Positions 1 through 5,001 of a stretch of 5,235 nucleotides of DNA are shown in pieces. The notes under the pieces were generated by a model. That model was not told the origin of the DNA. It saw only the letters and a list, made by a program, of their open reading frames with translations, and made no database searches. Source of the stretch: Pseudomonadota bacterium. Its GTDB lineage: Bacteria; Pseudomonadota; Alphaproteobacteria; Rhizobiales; Rhizobiaceae. The stretch spans positions 1-5,235 of the forward strand of contig JAEZXF010000026.1 in the NCBI GenBank assembly GCA_023419995.1, read 5' to 3'. Positions within the stretch are counted from its first letter, which is position 1. The number at the start of each line of letters is the position of its first letter. The translations under genes and the position numbers were made by a program.

Positions 1-50
1 GTCATCAGGACGCCGGCAATCGCCGCGGTGGCGAGCATTCTCTTCAGCAT
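1..50 (-). CDS. Start of ABC transporter substrate-binding protein (partial, signal peptide only)
   Basis: Only the first 16 codons are inside the window; the gene runs off the left edge. The visible residues, MLKRMLATAAIAGVLM, have the form of a Sec signal peptide: a positively charged start (Lys3, Arg4) followed by an Ala/Leu/Ile/Val-rich hydrophobic stretch. A strong ribosome binding site, GGGAGA at 57-62, lies 6 bases upstream of the ATG. The gene follows the permease by 49 bases on the same strand with no clear terminator between. A secreted protein directly after a lone importer permease is most often its periplasmic substrate-binding protein, so that is the call. It is an inference from context, because no part of the mature protein is visible; another exported protein is possible. 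Confidence 0.6.
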   Translation of the reverse strand, partial: MLKRMLATAAIAGVLM

Positions 51-56
51 GACGTA

Positions 57-62
57 TCTCCC
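57..62 (-). promoter_or_regulatory. Ribosome binding site for the exported protein at the left edge
   Basis: On the minus strand the sequence reads GGGAGA, six bases before the ATG at 50-48. It is the best Shine-Dalgarno match in the window and fixes this start even though most of the gene is missing. Confidence 0.65.
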
Positions 63-99
63 ATTTTTCCGGTGCTGACTTTTCGACTGCTTCTTCCTG

Positions 100-867
100 C
101 TATCGCTCCTGCCCTTCGGCCCAAGGAGCCAGTATGCGCGACATCAGCCCGACCGCGCCGTAGAGGACGAGGCCGATGATCGAGATCCAGACCAGCGCCC
201 CGAAGGCGAGGGGGGTGTTCATGCTGCTCTGGGAGGTGATGATGACGTAGCCGAGGCCGCTCTGCGAGGCGACGAACTCGCCGACGATGGCGCCGACGAC
301 CGCCGAGGTCGCCGTCACCTTGAGCGCGCTCAGGATGTAGGGATAGGCGTTCGGGATGCGGATCTTGGCGAAGACCTTCCACTTCGGCGCGTTGAAGACG
401 CGGCCGAGATCGAGCATGTCGTCGTCGATCTGGGAAAGGCCGACCGCGGTGTTGATGACGACCGGGAAGAAGCCGATCAGCGCGCCAATCAGCATGTTGG
501 GCAGGATGCCGTAGCCCAGCCACAGCAGGAACAGCGGCGCGACCGCCACCTTGGGCAGCGTGTTGACGAAGACGAGGAACGGCATCAGCGCGCGGCTCAT
601 CACGCTCGACCAGGCGATGATCGTGCCGAGCAGGATGCCGCCGACGGCGGCGATCACGAAGGCGCCGAAGATCGCCACCGAGGTGACGAAGATGTGGCCC
701 GCCCAGTCGATGCGCGACGACATGAGCGCGTTCAGCACCGAAGCCGGGCTGGGCAGCAGGTATTCGCGGATGCCGAGGAACGAAACCGCCGCCTGCCACA
801 GCGCGATCAGCCCCGCGAACAGCACGAAGGCGGGCAGCCACTCGGTTATCTTGCGCGCGATGCTCAT
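100..867 (-). CDS. ABC transporter permease (SsuC/TauC-like, binding-protein-dependent)
   Basis: This is an inner-membrane permease of 255 residues, the usual length for the SsuC/TauC/NMT1-associated class of importers. Hydrophobic segments lie at about residues 12-32, 60-87, 93-115, 121-143, 185-208 and 219-242, consistent with six membrane helices. The cytoplasmic EAA-type loop that contacts the ATPase is at about 153-172 (LGRVFNAPKWKVFAKIRIPN), followed by the family's typical SALKVTATSAVVGAIVGEF stretch. The proposed ATG at 867 overlaps the TGA of the aldolase by one base (TGATG), which suggests translational coupling. An ATG four codons upstream, at 879, would add MDGL, and neither start has a strong ribosome binding site. 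No ATPase gene is inside the window; it may lie beyond the left edge. This transporter class carries sulfonates, taurine, nitrate, pyrimidines and riboflavin among others, so the substrate is unknown. Confidence 0.9.
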   Translation of the reverse strand: MSIARKITEWLPAFVLFAGLIALWQAAVSFLGIREYLLPSPASVLNALMSSRIDWAGHIFVTSVAIFGAFVIAAVGGILLGTIIAWSSVMSRALMPFLVFVNTLPKVAVAPLFLLWLGYGILPNMLIGALIGFFPVVINTAVGLSQIDDDMLDLGRVFNAPKWKVFAKIRIPNAYPYILSALKVTATSAVVGAIVGEFVASQSGLGYVIITSQSSMNTPLAFGALVWISIIGLVLYGAVGLMSRILAPWAEGQER

Positions 868-1937
868 CAGGCCATCCATCGCTCGAGGTTGGCCGCGACG
901 AAGGCATCGTCGGAGAGGTCGGCATGGGTGGCGAGCACGCGGTCGATCTCCTCCTTCTGGCCCGGCCCCATCCCTTCCTCCGGGTCGAGGCACCAGATGC
1001 CCTCGAGCAGGCCCTGGCGGCGCAGCACCTCGTGGCAGCCGGCGATGCAGCCGTGGAAATCGTTGGCGACGTCGAAGAAGGCGCTGTTGCAGTCCGTCAC
1101 CCTGCTGTCGAGGGCGAGGAGATCGGCGGGAACCGCATCCAGCGCCGCCGCCTGCCGGCAGCGCCGGAAGATCTCGACCGCGCCCTTCGTCCACACCGAC
1201 CAGTGGCCGAGCAGGCCGCCGGCAAAGCGCATGGTCACCGGCCTGCCGTCGCGCATGACGGTGAACGGCGTGACGAGGTCGAGCACGATGTGGTCGTCGT
1301 TGCCGGTATAGAGCGTGATGCGCTCCTCGGCGCCGGCGGCGACGATGCCGCGGACGACGTCGAGGGTGCGATAGCGGTTGAACGGCGCGACCTTGATGGC
1401 GACGACCTGCGGGATGGCCGCGAACCGCGCCCAGAATTCCGCGTCGAGATGAAGGCCGCCGACGGCGGGCTGGAGGTAGAAGCCGACCAGCGGGATTTCG
1501 CTTGCGACCGCCGTGCAGTGGGCGATCAGGGCGTCGGCGTCGCTGCCCTTGAGCGCTGCGAGGCTGAGCAGGCCGGCGTGATAGCCGAGCCCGCGCGCGG
1601 TCCGCGCCTCGGCGACGGCCTGCCGCGTCGGGCCGGCAAGGCCGGCGACCATGGCCAGCGGCCTGTCGGTCCAGGCCGAAGCCGTGTCGGCGGCGAGCCC
1701 GAGGACTTCCTCGTAGAGGCCGGCCTCGCGAATGGCGAACTGGGTGGTGTGGACGCCGACGGCGAGGCCGCCCGAGCCGGCGTCGAGATAGTAGCGGGTC
1801 AGCGCGCGCTGGCGGCGCGGGTCGAGCTTCCGGCCGGCGTCGAGCGCCAGCGGATGCGCGGGGATGACGGTGCCGGCCTTGAGCAGCGCGAGAGCCGCCG
1901 CTTCCTTGCCGCCGGGTGAGGTTGTCGTTTCAGCCAT
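867..1937 (-). CDS. Dihydrodipicolinate synthase/N-acetylneuraminate lyase-family class I aldolase
   Basis: This 356-residue cytoplasmic TIM-barrel enzyme belongs to the family that forms a Schiff base between a lysine and a 2-oxo acid such as pyruvate. The predicted Schiff-base lysine is Lys182 in VVAIKVAPF. The conserved tyrosine is Tyr154 in VGFYLQP. The glycine-rich strand that binds the oxo acid is recognisable around TGNDD (211-215). The usual GTTGE motif is replaced by HTTQFA (63-68), keeping the double Thr. The protein is about 60 residues longer than classical DapA (about 290), with the extra length mostly C-terminal, including a Cys-containing stretch around 283-316. It is therefore unlikely to be the lysine-biosynthesis enzyme and more likely acts in catabolism of a sugar acid or related compound. 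The start at 1937 has a GGAG site 8 bases upstream (1946-1949), and its ATG overlaps the TAA of the acetyltransferase gene (TAATG). The precise reaction is unknown. Confidence 0.88.
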   Translation of the reverse strand: MAETTTSPGGKEAAALALLKAGTVIPAHPLALDAGRKLDPRRQRALTRYYLDAGSGGLAVGVHTTQFAIREAGLYEEVLGLAADTASAWTDRPLAMVAGLAGPTRQAVAEARTARGLGYHAGLLSLAALKGSDADALIAHCTAVASEIPLVGFYLQPAVGGLHLDAEFWARFAAIPQVVAIKVAPFNRYRTLDVVRGIVAAGAEERITLYTGNDDHIVLDLVTPFTVMRDGRPVTMRFAGGLLGHWSVWTKGAVEIFRRCRQAAALDAVPADLLALDSRVTDCNSAFFDVANDFHGCIAGCHEVLRRQGLLEGIWCLDPEEGMGPGQKEEIDRVLATHADLSDDAFVAANLERWMA

Positions 1938-2806
1938 TATCCGAACTCCGGGCCGGCGACCGCGAACAGGCGCCGGGGATCGCCAAAGGGTTGCGCCCGC
2001 TGGTGCGCCATGCGCGTGAAGCTGCGCTGGATGGAAAAGCCCTGCGCGGAAAGCCACGCGCCGATGCCCTTCCACGCAGAGAGCACGTCGATGAAGAGCG
2101 TGCCGGCGACCCGGTCGAACAGGCGGCGGATGAGGTCGAGCGCGCCGGCCTCGCTGCCGGCCACCACGGGCCCCGCCTGCCAGGCGCGCCTGCCGCGGCG
2201 GACGAGGCCGTAGCCGTCCACCGCACCCGTGACTGCCGCGCCCGTGACCACCGCGTGGGTGTCCTGCCGGGCGGCGAAATCGGCGATCAGTGCGCCCCGG
2301 CCGGCGCCGGCGACATCGGCGTCGAGCGCGACCGCGCCGGCAAGCGCGTCGTCGGCGAGGGGGGAGGCGGCCATGCCGGCCTGTCCGCCGGCTTGCCTGC
2401 CTTGGGCCACGCCTTCCCAGCGGTCGAAGGTGAACTGCGGCAGGAAGCCCTGCCGGCGGTAGACTTCGGCACCGGCCGCCGTCGCGTCGAGGACGGGCGT
2501 GCGCCCGCCCGCATGCAAGCCGGCGATGCACCGGTCGACCAGGGTCGTCGCCAGCCCGCGCCGCCGGTAGTCCGGCGTCACCAGCACCATGGATATGAAG
2601 CCGAACGGCCCATCGAAGGGCAGCTCCGCGGCACTCGCCACGAGGCGGCCCCTGCCGTTGCGCAGGCCGTGGACGCGCCCGCGGGCGACGAAATGCTCCC
2701 AGTCTTCTTCCGTCTGGTTCCATCCGGCCTCGGTCGACAGAAGGATCGCGGACGCGATGTCCGCCCTTCCGAGGTCGACGCCGGACAGAGCCTCAGAAGC
2801 CGCCAT
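1937..2806 (-). CDS. Two-domain GNAT-family N-acetyltransferase (YitH-like architecture)
   Basis: This protein of 289 residues has two GNAT-type halves. The N-terminal half (about 12-130) starts with the AGWNQTEEDW signature (27-36) of one GNAT subgroup. It has the acetyl-CoA pyrophosphate-binding motif at VTPDYRRRGLATTLV (76-90, with the R-x-x-G-x-A core) and ends in LDATAAGAEVYRRQGF (106-121). The C-terminal half carries LDADVAGAGR (161-170), GYGLVRRGRRAWQAGPVVA (198-216) and GFSIQRSFTRM (256-266), as in the YitH-type C-terminal acetyltransferase domain. It should transfer an acetyl group from acetyl-CoA to an amine or similar acceptor, but the acceptor is not known. The start overlaps the end of the oxidoreductase gene by 14 bases and has GAGG 6 bases upstream (2813-2816). 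Its place between two metabolic enzymes suggests a role in detoxifying or modifying a pathway intermediate; that is inference. Confidence 0.85.
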   Translation of the reverse strand: MAASEALSGVDLGRADIASAILLSTEAGWNQTEEDWEHFVARGRVHGLRNGRGRLVASAAELPFDGPFGFISMVLVTPDYRRRGLATTLVDRCIAGLHAGGRTPVLDATAAGAEVYRRQGFLPQFTFDRWEGVAQGRQAGGQAGMAASPLADDALAGAVALDADVAGAGRGALIADFAARQDTHAVVTGAAVTGAVDGYGLVRRGRRAWQAGPVVAGSEAGALDLIRRLFDRVAGTLFIDVLSAWKGIGAWLSAQGFSIQRSFTRMAHQRAQPFGDPRRLFAVAGPEFG

Positions 2807-3866
2807 CGCGAACCTCGTATTTCGTCGGCTTGTTGAAGCTCAGGCCGTCGCGGGCCACCCAGTCCGCGACCCAGTCGAGCATGACCGAAACCGGCACGCT
2901 CGGATAGCCGAAGAGCCGGGCGGCCTCGGCTGTGTTCGTCAGCCAGGCGGAAGGCGCCTCGTCGCCGACGAGGTTCGGCTTGACGCCGAGGCGGGTCGCG
3001 AGTTCCTGCACCAGCCAGCGCACCGACAGCGTCTCCGGGCCGCTGACGTTCAGCGGCGAGGTCGGCGTCGTGCAATGGAGCAGGCTGCGCAGCGCCTGCG
3101 CGTTGGCGTCGCCCTGCCAGATGACGTTGACGTGCCCCATCAGCGACAGGTCGATCGCCGTTCCGGCCTTGACCCGGCTGGCGAGGTCGAACAGCACGCC
3201 GTAGCGCAGGTCGATGGCGTAGTTCAGCCGGAACAGCCGGCCCGGCGTCTGGTAGAGGTTGGAGAAATACTCGAACAGCCGCTCGCGGCCGAGGCAGGAC
3301 TGGGCGTACTCGCCGCGTGGCCCGGGCGGCGTCGTCTCCAGCGCGCCCTGGTGGGCGACGTCGATCAGCGGATAGATGTTGCCGGTCGAGAAGGCGACGA
3401 TGCGCGACTCGCGGAACGCCTCGGCGACGATGGCCGGCGAATGGACGTTCATCGCCCAGGTGAGGGCTTGGTTGCCGGACGAGCCGAACTTGCGCCCGGC
3501 CATGAAGATGACGTTCTTCGCCTTGGGCAGGGCCTCGACTTGCGCGCGGTCGAGCAGGTCGGCGGCGATCGTCTCGATGCCCCAGCCTTCGAGCCGCTCG
3601 CGCAGCTCCGGCTCGCTGAAGCGGGCGACGCCGATGATGCGCTTGCCGGGCGCCGCGTTGCGGGCGAGGCGGGCCAGCGTCGGCCCCATCTTGCCGCCGA
3701 CGCCGAGGATGATGATGTCGCCGTCGACGCGGGCCATGTCGGCCACGAGGGTGGCGCTCGGACGCGAGAGGAAGTCGTCGAGCTGGTCGACGTCGGAGAA
3801 GCCGGAAGGCAGCGCGACCGCTGGATCCGATGCCGAAGCGGCGGTCAGGCCAGTTGCTACGTTCAT
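2793..3866 (-). CDS. NAD(P)-dependent oxidoreductase, epimerase/dehydratase-type extended SDR
   Basis: This 357-residue cytoplasmic Rossmann-fold enzyme resembles NAD-dependent epimerase/dehydratases. After an N-terminal extension of about 48 residues, the first strand and nucleotide loop read IIILGVGGKMG (51-61), matching the GxxGxxG pattern of extended short-chain dehydrogenases (Gly55, Gly58, Gly61). An acidic residue, Asp103 in the AADLLD stretch, occupies the usual adenine-binding strand. FSTGNIYP (159-166) corresponds to the Ser/Thr active-site strand. The expected catalytic Tyr is Tyr187 in GEYAQSCLGRE, but the residue four positions on is Cys191, not Lys. The C-terminal part includes NVSGPETLSVRWLVQELATRLG (273-294), typical of the family's substrate-side domain. 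It is the first gene of the downstream operon and has its own promoter and palindrome 57 bases upstream of the start. The substrate is unknown. A GGGG run at 3873-3876 (minus strand) is a modest ribosome binding site. Confidence 0.85.
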   Translation of the reverse strand: MNVATGLTAASASDPAVALPSGFSDVDQLDDFLSRPSATLVADMARVDGDIIILGVGGKMGPTLARLARNAAPGKRIIGVARFSEPELRERLEGWGIETIAADLLDRAQVEALPKAKNVIFMAGRKFGSSGNQALTWAMNVHSPAIVAEAFRESRIVAFSTGNIYPLIDVAHQGALETTPPGPRGEYAQSCLGRERLFEYFSNLYQTPGRLFRLNYAIDLRYGVLFDLASRVKAGTAIDLSLMGHVNVIWQGDANAQALRSLLHCTTPTSPLNVSGPETLSVRWLVQELATRLGVKPNLVGDEAPSAWLTNTAEAARLFGYPSVPVSVMLDWVADWVARDGLSFNKPTKYEVRDGGF

Positions 3867-3899
3867 GCGCCAACCCCAAAAATCTTGCCTTCTGGAAGC

Positions 3900-3928
3900 A
3901 GGCTAACGCGAGTCAAATTCACTTTCAA
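3900..3928 (-). promoter_or_regulatory. Candidate promoter of the oxidoreductase operon
   Basis: On the minus strand a TTGAAA -35 box (3923-3928) is followed, after 17 bases, by TAGCCT (3900-3905). The -10 box is a weak match to TATAAT (T, A and final T), but the arrangement is nearly the same as the one in front of the isomerase gene (TTGAAA, 18 bases, TAGTCT). The -35 box lies inside the downstream arm of the palindrome, so a protein bound there would block polymerase. The call rests on this parallel and on position in front of the first gene of an operon. Confidence 0.45.
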
Positions 3929-3942
3929 CCATCTGGTTGAAA
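3923..3942. promoter_or_regulatory. Operator-like palindrome 1 (TTTCAACC-N4-GGTTGAAA)
   Basis: The sequence TTTCAACCATCTGGTTGAAA has perfect 8-base arms separated by four bases. It sits in the 81-base gap between the isomerase stop and the oxidoreductase start. The same arms and spacing recur at 4882-4901, in front of the isomerase gene. Size, symmetry and overlap with a likely -35 box fit a repressor operator, and a TetR-family gene is adjacent to the locus. It does not look like a terminator: no T run follows a GC-rich stem. Confidence 0.75.
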
Positions 3943-3947
3943 AATTG

Positions 3948-4826
3948 TCATGCAGGCTGCGCGCCGCCGGCCTCGCGGATCAGCCGGCGCAGCTTTTCCA
4001 GGGCGTTGCGCGTCGAGGCCACGGCCGGCGAAAGATGCGGCTCGATGGCGATCGGCCCGTCATAGCCGTCTGAGACGAGGGCGCGGACCTGACCCTCCCA
4101 GTCGACGTCGCCGTCGGGAAGCAGGGTCCACGAGCCGTCGGCGAAGCGCCGCGCATCCTTGAAATGGACGTTGCGGACGAACGGCCGGACGAAGGCGTAG
4201 CCCTCGGGATAGGGCACGTCGCCGTCGATCAGCGCGTTGGCGGGATCCCAGTTGATGCCGGCCGCCGGCGTGCCGATGCGCCCGAGGAGCGCCGCCGACC
4301 GCTCGCCCGTGTCGGCCCAGTGGCCTTCCTCCGTCTCGATCAGGAAATCGATGCCCGCCGCGCCGGCGCGTTCGGCGGCCCCGGCGAGCGCGTCGACCAC
4401 CCCTTGCGGCGCCTCTCCCCCCGCCGCGCCGCCGCGCGAGAAGCTGAAGGAGATGACGGTGCGTGCGCCGATCTCCGCCGACAGATCCAGCGTTTCCGGC
4501 AGCAGCCGGTCGAGGTGGTCGGAAAGCAGGGCTTTCCGCTCCTGCCAGGCATCGAAGAAGCCGGCATCCATCCAGCCGAGATTGGAGCGGGCGGGCTCCC
4601 GCTCGGCAAACGGGAACTTGAACAGGCCGGGCGAGAGCGCGGTGATCTCGACGCCGAATTCGCGCACGGCGCGGACGAGCCGGTGGCGCGAATGGGCGGA
4701 AAGCCGCGGCACCCGTTCGCCATAGGCGCCGCGCAGCTCGAAATGGCGCACGCCCCATTCGAGGCCGAGTTCGAACGCCGTCTCGGGGTCTCCCGAAAGC
4801 TCGTCGGTCACGATGCTGATGATCAC
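3948..4826 (-). CDS. Sugar phosphate isomerase/epimerase-like TIM-barrel protein (xylose isomerase-like)
   Basis: This 292-residue protein matches the xylose isomerase-like/AP endonuclease 2 TIM-barrel superfamily, whose sugar-acting members use a divalent metal to move a hydrogen between adjacent carbons. Likely metal or active-site residues fall at strand ends: Glu30 (HFELRG), Glu164 (FLIETEEG), Asp194 (INWDPAN), His221 (NVHFKD) and Glu262 (AIEPH). The length is normal for the family. The start codon is GTG at 4826, supported by GGAG 8 bases upstream (4835-4838) and by the first-strand sequence MIISIVTDEL that starts there. It is the only gene between the two palindromes and so may be transcribed both alone and together with the genes that follow. 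The substrate is not evident; epimerase, isomerase, or dehydratase activity on a sugar or cyclitol is possible. Confidence 0.87.
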   Translation of the reverse strand: MIISIVTDELSGDPETAFELGLEWGVRHFELRGAYGERVPRLSAHSRHRLVRAVREFGVEITALSPGLFKFPFAEREPARSNLGWMDAGFFDAWQERKALLSDHLDRLLPETLDLSAEIGARTVISFSFSRGGAAGGEAPQGVVDALAGAAERAGAAGIDFLIETEEGHWADTGERSAALLGRIGTPAAGINWDPANALIDGDVPYPEGYAFVRPFVRNVHFKDARRFADGSWTLLPDGDVDWEGQVRALVSDGYDGPIAIEPHLSPAVASTRNALEKLRRLIREAGGAQPA

Positions 4827-4838
4827 GTCTTCGTCTCC
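4824..4838 (-). promoter_or_regulatory. Ribosome binding site and GTG start of the isomerase-like gene
   Basis: GGAG on the minus strand (4835-4838) is separated by 8 bases from GTG (4826-4824). No ATG or TTG in the same frame has a comparable site, and the protein's first beta-strand begins directly after the GTG, so this start is preferred. Confidence 0.7.
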
Positions 4839-4857
4839 ACGGCCCCGCAGGCGCGGA

Positions 4858-4887
4858 AGACTAGTACGGAGCCGGGGCGACTTTCAA
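4858..4887 (-). promoter_or_regulatory. Candidate promoter of the isomerase-like gene
   Basis: On the minus strand TTGAAA (4882-4887) is followed after 18 bases by TAGTCT (4858-4863), which is about 31 bases upstream of the GTG start. The -35 box is a five-of-six match; the -10 box is weak. The arrangement repeats that in front of the oxidoreductase gene, including overlap of the -35 box with the palindrome arm. Confidence 0.45.
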
Positions 4888-4902
4888 CCGTATGGTTGAA
4901 AG
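4881..4902. promoter_or_regulatory. Operator-like palindrome 2 (CTTTCAACC-N4-GGTTGAAAG)
   Basis: Perfect 9-base arms are separated by GTAT. The inner 8 bases of each arm are identical to those of the site at 3923-3942, and the spacer length is the same. The site lies 55 bases upstream of the isomerase start, between that gene and the TetR-family gene, and covers a likely -35 box. A TetR-type dimer is the expected binder by proximity; direct binding has not been shown. Confidence 0.78.
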
Positions 4903-4973
4903 CGCGAAACGTTCCGCAACCGGTGGGTCGACGGGTGTTACGTGGTTGTGGTTGAAGGGGAGGGACGGGAGGC

Positions 4974-4985
4974 GCCCGATCGGGC
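4974..4985 (-). terminator. Possible weak terminator after the TetR-family gene
   Basis: GCCCGATCGGGC can fold as a 4-base GC stem with a GATC loop shortly after the regulator's stop codon. On the minus strand it is followed by a C/T-rich stretch rather than a clean T run. It could slow polymerase, but an intrinsic terminator is only weakly supported. Confidence 0.2.
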
Positions 4986-5001
4986 CGAGGCCATCGCCGC
5001 G

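Larger units (their letters stand above)
4827..5001. other. Intergenic region between the TetR-family gene and the isomerase-like gene
   Basis: These 175 bases hold the palindrome, a candidate promoter and the ribosome binding site on the isomerase side. On the regulator side there is an extra GGTTGAA half-site (4950-4956), preceded by a near-repeat GTGGTTG, and a 12-base perfect palindrome GCCCGATCGGGC (4974-4985) that starts about 16 bases after the regulator's stop. No small open reading frame with a credible ribosome binding site was found. Confidence 0.6.

Noticed and set aside
868..1194. N-terminal extension of the permease frame (would give 364 residues)
   Set aside because: The extra residues are the aldolase gene read in the wrong frame, Arg-rich and without membrane character. 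A start at 867 or 879 gives the normal family length.
924..1919. Long plus-strand open frame of 331 codons antisense to the aldolase gene
   Set aside because: It is rich in Arg, Ala, Gly and Glu/Asp with no recognisable domain, and lies wholly over a well-supported gene. Long antisense frames are expected where codon third positions are mostly G or C.
1938..2723. N-terminal extension of the aldolase frame (would give 618 residues, a fusion)
   Set aside because: The added part is the wrong frame of the acetyltransferase gene: Arg/Pro/Gly-rich with no domain. The ATG at 1937 has a good ribosome binding site and a TAATG junction, so the 356-residue protein is the real product.
2578..3879. Minus-strand open frame of 433 codons in the wrong frame of the oxidoreductase
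   Set aside because: Its composition is strongly Arg/Pro-rich. The other frame, at 2793-3866, carries a clear Rossmann fold and operator-promoter context.
3923..3942. Palindrome 1 as a transcription terminator of the isomerase gene
   Set aside because: The stem is AT-rich, has no following T run, and the identical arms occur in front of the isomerase gene where a terminator is not needed. An operator explains both copies.
2589..4073. Plus-strand open frame of 494 codons across the acetyltransferase, oxidoreductase and part of the isomerase
   Set aside because: It crosses three real genes and the operator region, has no family motif and no credible ribosome binding site. It is a shadow of high GC content.
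4419..4440. Run of GCC/CCG repeats in the isomerase gene
   Set aside because: It encodes an ordinary Gly/Ala-rich loop (residues about 130-138) in a GC-rich gene; no repeat expansion or mobile feature is indicated.
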